Counted from the stretch's first letter, positions 1 to 7,263 are shown. The stretch is DNA of 18,974 nucleotides from an uncultured Clostridia bacterium (GCA_947623615.1 CANQHH010000005.1:1-18974), one strand, 5' to 3'. The notes: a model not told the origin generated them from the letters alone. A program made the numbers and translations.

Positions 1-25
1 TTTGTATTAATTGGAGGATATAATA

Positions 26-673
26 ATGACCCAAGAAAAGAAAAACTATTTGCGGACATTAGAATTCAAATCAATTAGATATATCAATCATGATATTTGT
101 AAAAGATGCGAAGGAGAGTGTTGTAAAAAGCAATCATGTATGTTACTTCCGTGTGATATTGAACCATTTACTGCTAAGCAAATTATCCATTTATTAGAAA
201 ATGGAGATTTATCGATAAATGCTTTGCTTAAAGAAAATATTGCAATTCCGTTTTTAGGAATAAGAGAGAGGGAAAAGGGTGTGTTTTCAATTCTTGAACC
301 ACATTCTAGCTGTTCTAAACTTACAGAAGGAGGATGCGAGCTTTCAGATGATGAAAGACCAATTATTGCACTGGATTTAATTCCGTCATATTCATATCCA
401 AATTGCTATTCAACCATAACGATGGAGGATATAATGGTAGCTTGGACAAGTGAAAATGTAAAAAATGTTATGAGAGAGGTTGTAAAGTATTTTTTGAAGG
501 AAGGAGAAACTTTTGATGAAATTATTTTAAAACGTATTCAAGCATTTGAACATGATATTGTAAGTGGAGTTAATAAGTTGGTGACATTTGCTGACAAGTA
601 TAGCATTTATATGTTTGCTAAGGAATATGGATATAAATTTAGAGATGATGTATATGAATTAATTTTTAAATAA
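26..673 (+). CDS. Cysteine-rich YkgJ-like putative metal-binding protein
   Basis: The protein is 215 aa when started at ATG 26. An in-frame TTG at 11 overlaps the GGAGG ribosome binding site (13-17), which sits 8 bases before the ATG, so 26 is the better start. Seen: an N-terminal cluster C25-x2-C28-x3-C32-C33-x4-C38-x4-C43, then further cysteines in a 'SSCSKLTEGGC' stretch and a 'YPNCYS' stretch. A closely spaced cluster with a CC pair followed by a P-C-D step resembles the YkgJ/UPF0153 family (PF03692), thought to bind zinc or an Fe-S cluster. The C-terminal ~80 residues look helical. There is no signal peptide or membrane segment, so it is probably cytoplasmic. It is followed by its own terminator, and any promoter lies upstream of the window. 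The substrate is unknown and the family match is moderate. Confidence 0.6.
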   Translation: MTQEKKNYLRTLEFKSIRYINHDICKRCEGECCKKQSCMLLPCDIEPFTAKQIIHLLENGDLSINALLKENIAIPFLGIREREKGVFSILEPHSSCSKLTEGGCELSDDERPIIALDLIPSYSYPNCYSTITMEDIMVAWTSENVKNVMREVVKYFLKEGETFDEIILKRIQAFEHDIVSGVNKLVTFADKYSIYMFAKEYGYKFRDDVYELIFK

Positions 674-681
674 TAGTTTTT

Positions 682-714
682 GAGAACGTTCTAAAATAAG
701 AACGTTCTTTTTTT
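682..714 (+). terminator. Rho-independent terminator after the YkgJ-like gene
   Basis: Two identical copies of AGAACGTTCT (683-692 and 699-708) are separated by AAAATA and followed by seven or more T's. The 10-mer is itself a perfect palindrome, so the copies can pair with each other as a terminator stem with a 6-base loop. It begins 9 bases after the stop codon. Confidence 0.88.
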
Positions 715-753
715 GGAAAATTCCTTAAAAAAGCTAGTATTTGGGCGTAAAAT

Positions 754-782
754 TTGAAAAAAATGTAAAAATATGTTATTAT
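754..782 (+). promoter_or_regulatory. Probable sigma-A promoter of the giant surface protein gene
   Basis: TTGAAA (754-759) and TATTAT (777-782) are separated by 17 bp. A TATAAT at 782-787 overlaps but is 22 bp from the -35 box. Transcription would start near 790, leaving an untranslated leader of about 100 nt. I see no riboswitch or strong hairpin in that leader. Confidence 0.55.
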
Positions 783-893
783 ATAATTAGGGAGTTTTAA
801 CACTAAAAGTTATAAAAGGCTTATTTGCAATTTAATTTATACTGTAAATCTAAATATATAAATATATAATTAGGAAAGAAGGTATATATAAAT

Positions 894-3800
894 ATGAGTT
901 ATAAAAAAGGGAAAAAAATAAAAATTATATGTGCCATTTTCGTTGTGATATTAGCTGTAATTTTATTTGTAAGTTTTTCAGCAGCAAGAGGAGCAAATAT
1001 AAGAGCAACAGGGTTGATATCAGGAGATCAAAGTTCTGCAACTAATAACACTATATATTTACAAAAGTTAATAGATGATGTAAGTGAAAATGGTGGAGGA
1101 AGAATAACCATTCCAAATGGAACGTACTATTTTGATGCTATTCGTCAAGGAAGTGGTTATAAAAACAGGTATGGTGATAGTGGAGAGTATTATGTCATAA
1201 AATGTAGAGATAACGTAGAGATTTGTGGTGATAGTCAAAATGGTACTGTATTATGTCCTATTGGAACATATTCAGCTGGTATTGATATGTTCTTTTACAA
1301 AGATTTCTCATCATCAAAGTATTTAGTGAATGCAGACTTTAGAAATTTTACGATAGATGAGCAATATGCAAGATATTCAGGATCTTATGATACATCAGGA
1401 AAAGGTTTCATGATAAATCTATTTGAAAAATGTGACTGGGAAAATGTAACCGTAAAAAATACTAGAGGAACAGGTTTTGGTATGGATTGTCCGATAGATT
1501 GTACAGTAAAAAATTGTACAGCTATTAATTGTGGAACTGGAGTAACAAGTGCTTCTTCAGGGGGAGGTTCTGGTTTTGGAATTGGTACAGGCTATAGTAG
1601 TATAGAAAGTATAATTATAGAAAATTGCAATGCAGAAAATAATGGTAAGTTTGGTTTCTTCTTTGAACATCAATCAAGATTCCAAACATTATATAAAGCA
1701 GTAACTAGTAAAAACTTTACTGTTAGAAATTGTATAGCAAGTCAAAACATGTATAATTTTGGTGGATTAAGAGCAATGGATTTAACATTTGAAAATTGTA
1801 CATCAAGAAATCCAGATTATGAAGATTTTCATTTTTCACAAAATTGTAGAAGAATACATTTAGCAAATAACCATGTAAACACAACATTCTCAGATGTGAG
1901 AAATACAAGCTTGTATTATTATAATGCAGTTTATTGGGCAAAAGGTTGTGGAGTAACTTATGGAGTTACAAATGGAAAGTTTAATGCAACATCGTATTTA
2001 ACAAGAGAGCAAGCTGTAATGTTTTTATATAGATTAGCTGAATATCCAGGTAATATGGTACTTGGTAGAAATGCAGATATAAAAAGCAGAGGCTTAGTAA
2101 ATACTGGATTTTCAGATGTAGATTCAAGATTTACAGATAATAATAGTGACGATAACAACTATATAGCAGGAACAGCAGCTGCAATAAATTGGGCTAAAAA
2201 CAGAGGAATTACAAATGGAACATCTCAAACTAAATTTTCTCCAGATACTGCTTGTACAAGGGCATCTTTTATCACATTTTTATATAGATATGCAGGTTCA
2301 CCAGCGGTATATGGAACAAGTGCTTTTGCAGATGTTAAGGATAGTTCGCAATATTACTATAAACCTGTAGTTTGGGGCGATAAAATAGGTATTATAGAGG
2401 GTACTGGTAATAGCATGTTTAAACCAGACAGCTCTATAACTAGAGCTGATGCGATTACTATGTTATACAGATATGCAACATTATCTTCAGGGGTTAAGTT
2501 TAATATTACATATAACCTAAATGGTGGTAGTGCATCTAATCCTAGCACATATACATCAGGAGCATCATTTAGATTGAATAATCCAACAAAATCAGGTTAT
2601 ACATTTAAAGGTTGGACAGGTAGCAATAGCAGTACTCCATCTACAAATGTATCAATATCAAGAACATTTAGAGGAAATTTAGTATATACAGCAAATTGGG
2701 TACCTCAATATACAGTAACATTTGATGCAAATGGAGGAAGTGTATCAAATAGATATTTAACAAGAAATGACGGAGATGTAATAGGTAGTTTCCCAAGTGC
2801 AACAAGACCAGGATATATTTTAGAAGGTTGGTATGCACATCCTACAGAAAATGTAAAAGGTTCAAATGGAACAATTTTGGATTCAAAATATGATACAAGT
2901 TTCAAAGTACATAACAATCTAACATTATATGCACATTGGAAATTAAATCCATCTACACCATATAAGGTTGTACATCAACAAATGGGCTTAGATGGAAGAT
3001 CATATGTAACAGTAGAAACTCAGAATTTAAAAGGAATAACAAATGATAGTGTTACACCAGCAGTAAAGAGTTATCCAGGATTCACATCACCTAGTCCACA
3101 AACTGTAAAAATTTCTGCAGATGGAAGTACAACAGTAACATATAGATATACAAGAAATAAATATCAATTTACGATAGGAAGTTGTGAAGGTGTAACAACA
3201 GAAGGATCGAGTGTAACAGGTATTTACTATTATGGTTCAACAATATCTTTGAGAGCCACATTGATAGATGGATATAGATGGATTAGATGGAGTAATAATG
3301 ATACAAAACAATCTACAACATTTAGAATGCCAGCAGGTGCAGTAAGTGTATCTCCTATTGCAGAAAAAATGCAATATAGAATAACATATAATACTCAGGG
3401 AGGAACAATTACAGGTCAAAGAACAACTTATACAGTTACAGATGACAGCTTTACATTAGTAGTACCAACTAGAAAAGGATATATATTTAAAGGTTGGACA
3501 GGAAGTAATGGTTCTATACCTCAAATATATGTAACTATTAATAAAGGAAGTACAGGAGATAAAAATTATATAGCTAATTGGGAAGAAAATACATCACCAT
3601 TTAAAGTAATACATCAGCAAATGGGCTTAGATGGAAAATCGTATACAACTGTAGAAACGGAAAATTTAAAAGCTGAACCAGATTCGGTAGTAACTCCTAG
3701 AGTGAAATCATATCCGGGATTTACATCACCTAGTCCACAAACTGTAAAAGTAGAAAAAGATGGAAGCACAACAGTAGTATATAGATATATAAGAAACAAA

Positions 3801-5639
3801 TATAGATTTACATTAGGAAGCTGTGAGGGTGTAATAACAAGAAATTCAAGTGCAACAGGAGATTATTACTATGGAGAAAGAATAACATTAAATGCAACCG
3901 TACTAAATGGATATACATGGAATAAATGGAGTTTAAATGATTCAAGACCAAGTATAACATTTGAAATGCCAGCAAGCTCAATAGTAGTAAATCCTATTGC
4001 AACGAAAAATATATATAACATTATATATGATACACAAGGTGGAATAATTTCTGGAGAAAAAACAACATATACGGTAACAGATGAAGATTTTACATTAGTG
4101 TTACCAACTAGAAAAGGATATATATTTATGGGCTGGACAGGAAGCAATGGTTCAAATCCTCAAATGATTGTAAAAATTAATAAAGGTACTACAGGAGACA
4201 AGAAATATATAGCTAATTGGGCAGTAGCTGGTGCAGCCTCATATAAAGTAATACATCAGCAAATGGGACTAGATGGAGTGACATATACAACAGTAGACGT
4301 CGATGATTTAATGGGAGTAGAAGATGACATTGTAACACCAGGAGTAAAATCGTATGTAGGGTTCACATCACCAGATGCTCAGACAGTAAGGATAGCAAGT
4401 GATGGAAGTACAACAGTAGTATACAGATATACAAGAAATAAATATAGATTTACATTAGGAAGTTGCGAAGGTGTAACAACAGAAGGATCAAGTGCAACAG
4501 GAGATTATTATTACGGAGAAACAATAACATTAAGGGCGAGGGCAGAGGCTGGATATACATGGAATAAATGGAGCATTGACCATTCAGAACAAGACATAAC
4601 ATTTAAAATGCCAGCAGGAGATGTTACTATAAATCCAATAGCAAATAAAAATATATATCGAATTGCTTATGATACACAAGGTGGAACAATGGATGAACCA
4701 AAAACAACATATACAGTAACAGATGATGATTTTACATTGGTTAGACCATATAGGGAAGGTTATACATTCTTAGGTTGGACAGGTAGTAATGGAAGTGATC
4801 CTCAGGTATATGTAACGATTAAAAAAGGAAGTATAGAAAATTTAACTTATATGGCAAATTGGAAAGAAGATGTAATAGTGCCAGAGACAACAGAAGTAAC
4901 AATCAAATATATAGATGTTAATTCAAAGATGCAGTTACTTAATAGTAAGAAACATACTTTTGAAGCGGGAGATGCTTTTGACTATTCTGAATATTCGTAT
5001 GAAATAAATGGATACAAATGTATAGAGAATAAAGAAAATGATTTTACAGAAGTAGTTAGATATTATGCAAAAATTGTTAATTTAAAAATAAATATTACAG
5101 ATGCAGATTCTAAACAGGTATTAGCAGAACCTATAGAATTAAATGGTCTTGAAGGAGATGAATATGATCTTACCTACATATTAAATAATTTGGAAAACTA
5201 TAATTCTTCTATCAACAGAGAAATTTTAAAAGGAAAACTTTCAGCAGATCAACAAGAAATAAATTTACAGCTTACATACGGAAAAGATGAAGAAAATGAT
5301 CCAAGTAAAGATAAAGAAGGTGTAGGTGGTGATAAAGATAACGATGATAAAGGCGAGTCAGGTGGCAATAATGATGACAAAGGACAACAAGATGGTTCTG
5401 ATGATAAAAATAAAAACAATAGTGATAACGGAAATAGTCAAAAAACAAATGATGAGCAAAACCAAAACAATAATACTAAGAAAGAACAACCTGGTATAGG
5501 AGCAAATAAAGAAGATAATACAGTTGCAAGAGATCCTATTCCTCAAACAGGTGAGAGAAATGTGATTATATTTGTAATAGTAATACTTAGTATAGTAAGT
5601 GGTGGAATGTATATGAATTATGTAAAAGCTTCAAAATAG
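894..5639 (+). CDS. Giant multidomain surface protein: beta-helix, SLH x3, InlB-type repeats, sortase-like signal
   Basis: 1581 aa; ATG 894 follows an AGGAAAGAAGG Shine-Dalgarno stretch (872-882). Residues 1-~34 are a signal peptide (basic start, long hydrophobic core, 'SFSAARGA'). Residues ~50-328 have the beta-strand/turn and 'NxTVxNC' rhythm of a right-handed parallel beta-helix, including a 'GGGRITIPNGTYYF' pectate-lyase-3-like opening, so a polysaccharide-binding or lyase role is possible. Three SLH domains follow (~332-386, 405-472, 478-529; LTREQ, CTRAS and ITRAD motifs, each ending LYR). Two InlB/Flg_new repeats (~535-603, 606-682) come next, then three ~210-aa composite modules (690-1323) and a MucBP-like part (~1334-1460). 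A D/N/K-rich linker (~1466-1545) leads to IPQTG (1549-1553), a hydrophobic helix and a basic tail. SLH domains normally bind secondary wall polymer; the end suggests sortase attachment. Catalytic activity is unproven. Confidence 0.88.
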   Translation: MSYKKGKKIKIICAIFVVILAVILFVSFSAARGANIRATGLISGDQSSATNNTIYLQKLIDDVSENGGGRITIPNGTYYFDAIRQGSGYKNRYGDSGEYYVIKCRDNVEICGDSQNGTVLCPIGTYSAGIDMFFYKDFSSSKYLVNADFRNFTIDEQYARYSGSYDTSGKGFMINLFEKCDWENVTVKNTRGTGFGMDCPIDCTVKNCTAINCGTGVTSASSGGGSGFGIGTGYSSIESIIIENCNAENNGKFGFFFEHQSRFQTLYKAVTSKNFTVRNCIASQNMYNFGGLRAMDLTFENCTSRNPDYEDFHFSQNCRRIHLANNHVNTTFSDVRNTSLYYYNAVYWAKGCGVTYGVTNGKFNATSYLTREQAVMFLYRLAEYPGNMVLGRNADIKSRGLVNTGFSDVDSRFTDNNSDDNNYIAGTAAAINWAKNRGITNGTSQTKFSPDTACTRASFITFLYRYAGSPAVYGTSAFADVKDSSQYYYKPVVWGDKIGIIEGTGNSMFKPDSSITRADAITMLYRYATLSSGVKFNITYNLNGGSASNPSTYTSGASFRLNNPTKSGYTFKGWTGSNSSTPSTNVSISRTFRGNLVYTANWVPQYTVTFDANGGSVSNRYLTRNDGDVIGSFPSATRPGYILEGWYAHPTENVKGSNGTILDSKYDTSFKVHNNLTLYAHWKLNPSTPYKVVHQQMGLDGRSYVTVETQNLKGITNDSVTPAVKSYPGFTSPSPQTVKISADGSTTVTYRYTRNKYQFTIGSCEGVTTEGSSVTGIYYYGSTISLRATLIDGYRWIRWSNNDTKQSTTFRMPAGAVSVSPIAEKMQYRITYNTQGGTITGQRTTYTVTDDSFTLVVPTRKGYIFKGWTGSNGSIPQIYVTINKGSTGDKNYIANWEENTSPFKVIHQQMGLDGKSYTTVETENLKAEPDSVVTPRVKSYPGFTSPSPQTVKVEKDGSTTVVYRYIRNKYRFTLGSCEGVITRNSSATGDYYYGERITLNATVLNGYTWNKWSLNDSRPSITFEMPASSIVVNPIATKNIYNIIYDTQGGIISGEKTTYTVTDEDFTLVLPTRKGYIFMGWTGSNGSNPQMIVKINKGTTGDKKYIANWAVAGAASYKVIHQQMGLDGVTYTTVDVDDLMGVEDDIVTPGVKSYVGFTSPDAQTVRIASDGSTTVVYRYTRNKYRFTLGSCEGVTTEGSSATGDYYYGETITLRARAEAGYTWNKWSIDHSEQDITFKMPAGDVTINPIANKNIYRIAYDTQGGTMDEPKTTYTVTDDDFTLVRPYREGYTFLGWTGSNGSDPQVYVTIKKGSIENLTYMANWKEDVIVPETTEVTIKYIDVNSKMQLLNSKKHTFEAGDAFDYSEYSYEINGYKCIENKENDFTEVVRYYAKIVNLKINITDADSKQVLAEPIELNGLEGDEYDLTYILNNLENYNSSINREILKGKLSADQQEINLQLTYGKDEENDPSKDKEGVGGDKDNDDKGESGGNNDDKGQQDGSDDKNKNNSDNGNSQKTNDEQNQNNNTKKEQPGIGANKEDNTVARDPIPQTGERNVIIFVIVILSIVSGGMYMNYVKASK
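2961..3599 (+). repeat. Composite surface repeat module, copy 1
   Basis: Residues 690-902 of the giant protein (213 aa). The module has three parts in order: a MucBP-like part starting 'YKVVHQQMGLDG', a divergent InlB-like part ('RNKYQFTIGSCEGV' to the 'MPAGAV' strand), and an InlB/Flg_new part ending 'YIANW'. This order recurs in copies 2 and 3 with long identical stretches. Confidence 0.85.
3600..4241 (+). repeat. Composite surface repeat module, copy 2
   Basis: Residues 903-1116 (214 aa), with the same three-part order, opening 'FKVIHQQMGLDG'. Blocks shared with copies 1 and 3 at the DNA level, such as the segments encoding 'PGFTSPSPQTVK' and 'RNKYRFTLGSCEGV', could support recombination between copies. 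Confidence 0.85.
4242..4862 (+). repeat. Composite surface repeat module, copy 3
   Basis: Residues 1117-1323 (207 aa), opening 'YKVIHQQMGLDG' and ending 'YMANW'. The last InlB part is slightly shorter and more diverged ('GGTMDEPKTTYTV'), as expected for the outer copy of a tandem array. Confidence 0.85.
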
Positions 5640-5673
5640 TATGAAGAGATGATGTAATAATCAGAAAAACTAC

Positions 5674-5702
5674 TTGCCAATAAAAAAATAATAGTGTAAA
5701 AT
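5674..5702 (+). promoter_or_regulatory. Probable sigma-A promoter of the AG-repeat mini-gene
   Basis: TTGCCA (5674-5679) and TAAAAT (5697-5702) are separated by 17 bp. Transcription would begin near 5709, about 25 nt before the GGAG Shine-Dalgarno at 5733-5736. No terminator is visible between the surface protein stop and this point, so read-through from upstream is also possible. Confidence 0.5.
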
Positions 5703-5745
5703 ATAACCGTGAAAGTAAATAAACCAAATATAGGAGTAACGAAAG

Positions 5746-5826
5746 ATGAAATTAAATAATAACAAAAACTTTGAAAGCCTTGATACTCTAAGAGAGAGAG
5801 AGAGAGAGAGAGAGAGCCGTATTTAA
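5746..5826 (+). CDS. Mini-ORF with (AG)13 tract; possible phase-variable leader peptide
   Basis: This 26-aa ORF starts at ATG 5746, 9 bases after GGAG (5733-5736). It reads 15 ordinary residues (MKLNNNKNFESLDTL), then an Arg-Glu dipeptide run encoded by a perfect (AG)13 tract, then stops at 5824-5826. One repeat fewer, or two more, would join it to an open frame (5817-5894) ending at TAG 5895-5897. That gives a 49-aa product with a more ordinary C-terminal part ('PYLKESKKINDG' onward). One repeat more would instead stop at 5834-5836. Promoter, RBS and terminator surround it, so it looks like a complete small unit rather than random spacer. I recognise no family. It may be a leader peptide, a small phase-variable protein, or a decayed gene. 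Confidence 0.5.
   Translation: MKLNNNKNFESLDTLRERERERESRI
5791..5816 (+). repeat. Perfect AG dinucleotide microsatellite, 13 units
   Basis: Twenty-six uninterrupted bases of alternating A and G lie inside the mini-ORF. Such tracts change length by slipped-strand mispairing and are the usual basis of phase variation when placed in a coding frame. A purine/pyrimidine mirror repeat could also adopt triplex DNA. No comparable dinucleotide run is seen elsewhere in the window. Confidence 0.97.
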
Positions 5827-5877
5827 AAGAAAGTAAAAAAATAAATGACGGGCAAAAAGCCTTTATTAAGTATATTC

Positions 5878-5915
5878 AAAATGCAGACTATTGTTAGAGA
5901 TAGCCTGCGTTTTTT
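5878..5915 (+). terminator. Terminator or attenuator hairpin upstream of the pilin-like gene
   Basis: The 5' arm is GCAG-A-CTAT (5883-5891) and the 3' arm is ATAG-C-CTGC (5900-5908), with one A/C mismatch and an 8-base loop (5892-5899). The flanking AAAAT/GTTTT bases extend the stem, and six T's follow (5910-5915). The stop codon of the alternative long mini-ORF frame (TAG, 5895-5897) lies exactly in the loop. Confidence 0.75.
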
Positions 5916-5987
5916 GTGCACTTTTAGTTTTATGTAAATTTGGTTTGAAGAATAAGAGATAAAAATATAAAGAAAGAAGATAAGAAA

Positions 5988-7157
5988 ATGAACAATAATT
6001 TAACAAAGAAAGTAAAGTTAAAAATGATAAAGGAAAGTAAAGGCATCACAGTAATAGCTCTAGTGGTGACAATAGTAATATTAATAATCATTGCATCAAT
6101 AAGTGTAAATGCTATATTAAAAAGTGGAATGTTAGATAGAACAATAGATGCCAGGGGTGAGTTTGAAAACAATCAGTCAACTGTGAAAAGAGAAATTAGT
6201 GAATTGCTTGATGATACAAGGAATCCATTTCAGTATGATAATGAGTCAGATTTAGGTGTGTCGGTTATAAATACAACAGAACCATATCAAGATGATATGT
6301 ACAGTATAAATCAAGAATTAAATTATGAAATAACTGTAACAAATACAGGAAAAGAAGTAGAAAAAAATTTGAGATTAAAATCTGTAATAACAGACTATGA
6401 TGGAAACGAAAAAAATCCATACGAATTAGGAAATGAAAATACAGAATATACAAATGATGGATATATAGATATTGCTGAATTAGCACCTGGAGAAAGTATA
6501 AAATTTACAACAAAATGGAAAACGGAAGATGGAGGAAAAATAATAAATACAGCAAAAGTATTAGATACATCGGAAGATATAATAAAAGCTACAGATAGAG
6601 CAGAAACTATAGTTACAGCAGGATATAATGGAGTTACTATAGGAGAGGTAGAAGATGTGATATTTGATGGGAAAGAACATAAATTAAAGCCAGAAGTTAA
6701 AGATAAAAATGGAAATAAATTAATAGAAGGAAAAGATTATTTAATTAGCTATGGCTCAGATGACTTTGTTAATGTTGGGATTGTTGACATAACAATTACA
6801 GGACTAAGTCCATATTATTCAATAGATCCTGAGTCTCCAGAAGATTGGGGCGCTGGTGGTGAGTTAACAATGTTTTATAATATTATGCCGAGGCCGATAA
6901 CTATTCAAGGAGGTTCAGCTTCTAAAATAGCAGATGGTTTACCATTAATATGCAATGATTATATTATCGTGGAAGGTGAATTAGTAGAAGGAGATGAAAT
7001 GCGTGTAACATGTAGCAGTAATAGTGGAAAATATATAAATATTGGTACATATTCTAATGCAATTATAGATATAGAATTTTTAAAAGGAAAAGAGAGTAAT
7101 TATGTTATTACTACGATTCCAGGAGAAATAGAGATAAAACCAAAGACTATAAGTTAA
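5988..7157 (+). CDS. Pilin-like secreted protein with DUF11/Ig-like and MBG-like domains
   Basis: 389 aa. The N-terminus has a basic leader followed by 'ESKGITVIALVVTIVILIIIA', the class III signal/type IV pilin-like segment common in gut Clostridia. Predicted prepilin peptidase cleavage is between G19 and I20; position +5 is alanine rather than the usual glutamate. Residues ~85-205 resemble a DUF11/CARDB-like extracellular Ig fold ('YEITVTNTGKEVEKNLRLKS', 'LAPGESIKF'). Residues ~213-285 ('VIFDGKEHKLKPEV', 'YLISYGSDDFVNVG') and ~300-387 ('ITIQGGSASKIADG', then 'NYVITTIPGEIEIKPK') look like two MBG-type beta domains. The start is uncertain: ATG 6024 would give a shorter leader, and the RBS before 5988 is weak (GAAAGAAGA). 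No pilus assembly genes are near. I see no strong promoter between the terminator (5915) and this gene, so read-through control is possible. Confidence 0.75.
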   Translation: MNNNLTKKVKLKMIKESKGITVIALVVTIVILIIIASISVNAILKSGMLDRTIDARGEFENNQSTVKREISELLDDTRNPFQYDNESDLGVSVINTTEPYQDDMYSINQELNYEITVTNTGKEVEKNLRLKSVITDYDGNEKNPYELGNENTEYTNDGYIDIAELAPGESIKFTTKWKTEDGGKIINTAKVLDTSEDIIKATDRAETIVTAGYNGVTIGEVEDVIFDGKEHKLKPEVKDKNGNKLIEGKDYLISYGSDDFVNVGIVDITITGLSPYYSIDPESPEDWGAGGELTMFYNIMPRPITIQGGSASKIADGLPLICNDYIIVEGELVEGDEMRVTCSSNSGKYINIGTYSNAIIDIEFLKGKESNYVITTIPGEIEIKPKTIS

Positions 7158-7200
7158 ATATAAAATCTTAAATACTAAAGTTCTATTTTTGTTTTTTATC

Positions 7201-7229
7201 TTCACAAAGTAATTTGTTTTTGATATAAT
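7201..7229 (+). promoter_or_regulatory. Sigma-A promoter with extended -10 before the membrane-anchored unknown gene
   Basis: TTCACA (7201-7206) lies 17 bp before TATAAT (7224-7229). A TGA immediately before TATAAT (7221-7223) makes an extended -10. Transcription would start near 7236. Confidence 0.75.
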
Positions 7230-7263
7230 AAATAGCATGTTTTTTTAGAGGGGAGAAAATAAA

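Noticed and set aside
11..25. TTG start at 11 for the first gene
   Set aside because: The TTG overlaps the GGAGG ribosome binding site of the ATG at 26, which has ideal spacing.
683..708. LexA (SOS) box from the GAAC/GTTC halves
   Set aside because: The Gram-positive SOS box needs four bases between GAAC and GTTC. Here the halves abut, and a T tract follows as in a terminator.
3869..4147. Minus-strand open frames inside the giant surface gene, of which this is the longest
   Set aside because: They are antisense shadows of repeat-coding DNA with hydrophobic low-complexity translations and no family resemblance.
2961..4862. CRISPR-like or mobile-element reading of the tandem repeats
   Set aside because: The repeats are long, in frame and encode surface modules; there are no short spacers, transposase or terminal inverted repeats.
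5674..5915. Riboswitch in the AG-repeat unit
   Set aside because: Apart from the terminator hairpin and a tiny GGC/GCC stem at 5851-5861, I see no conserved aptamer-like structure.
5845..5937. 30-aa ORF starting at ATG 5845 and reading through the terminator hairpin
   Set aside because: It has only a weak RBS and runs through the terminator stem and T tract; it looks like chance.
5945..5971. Promoter TTGAAG/TATAAA directly before the pilin-like gene
   Set aside because: The spacer is only 15 bp and the start would fall inside the RBS region, leaving almost no leader; kept only as a weak possibility.
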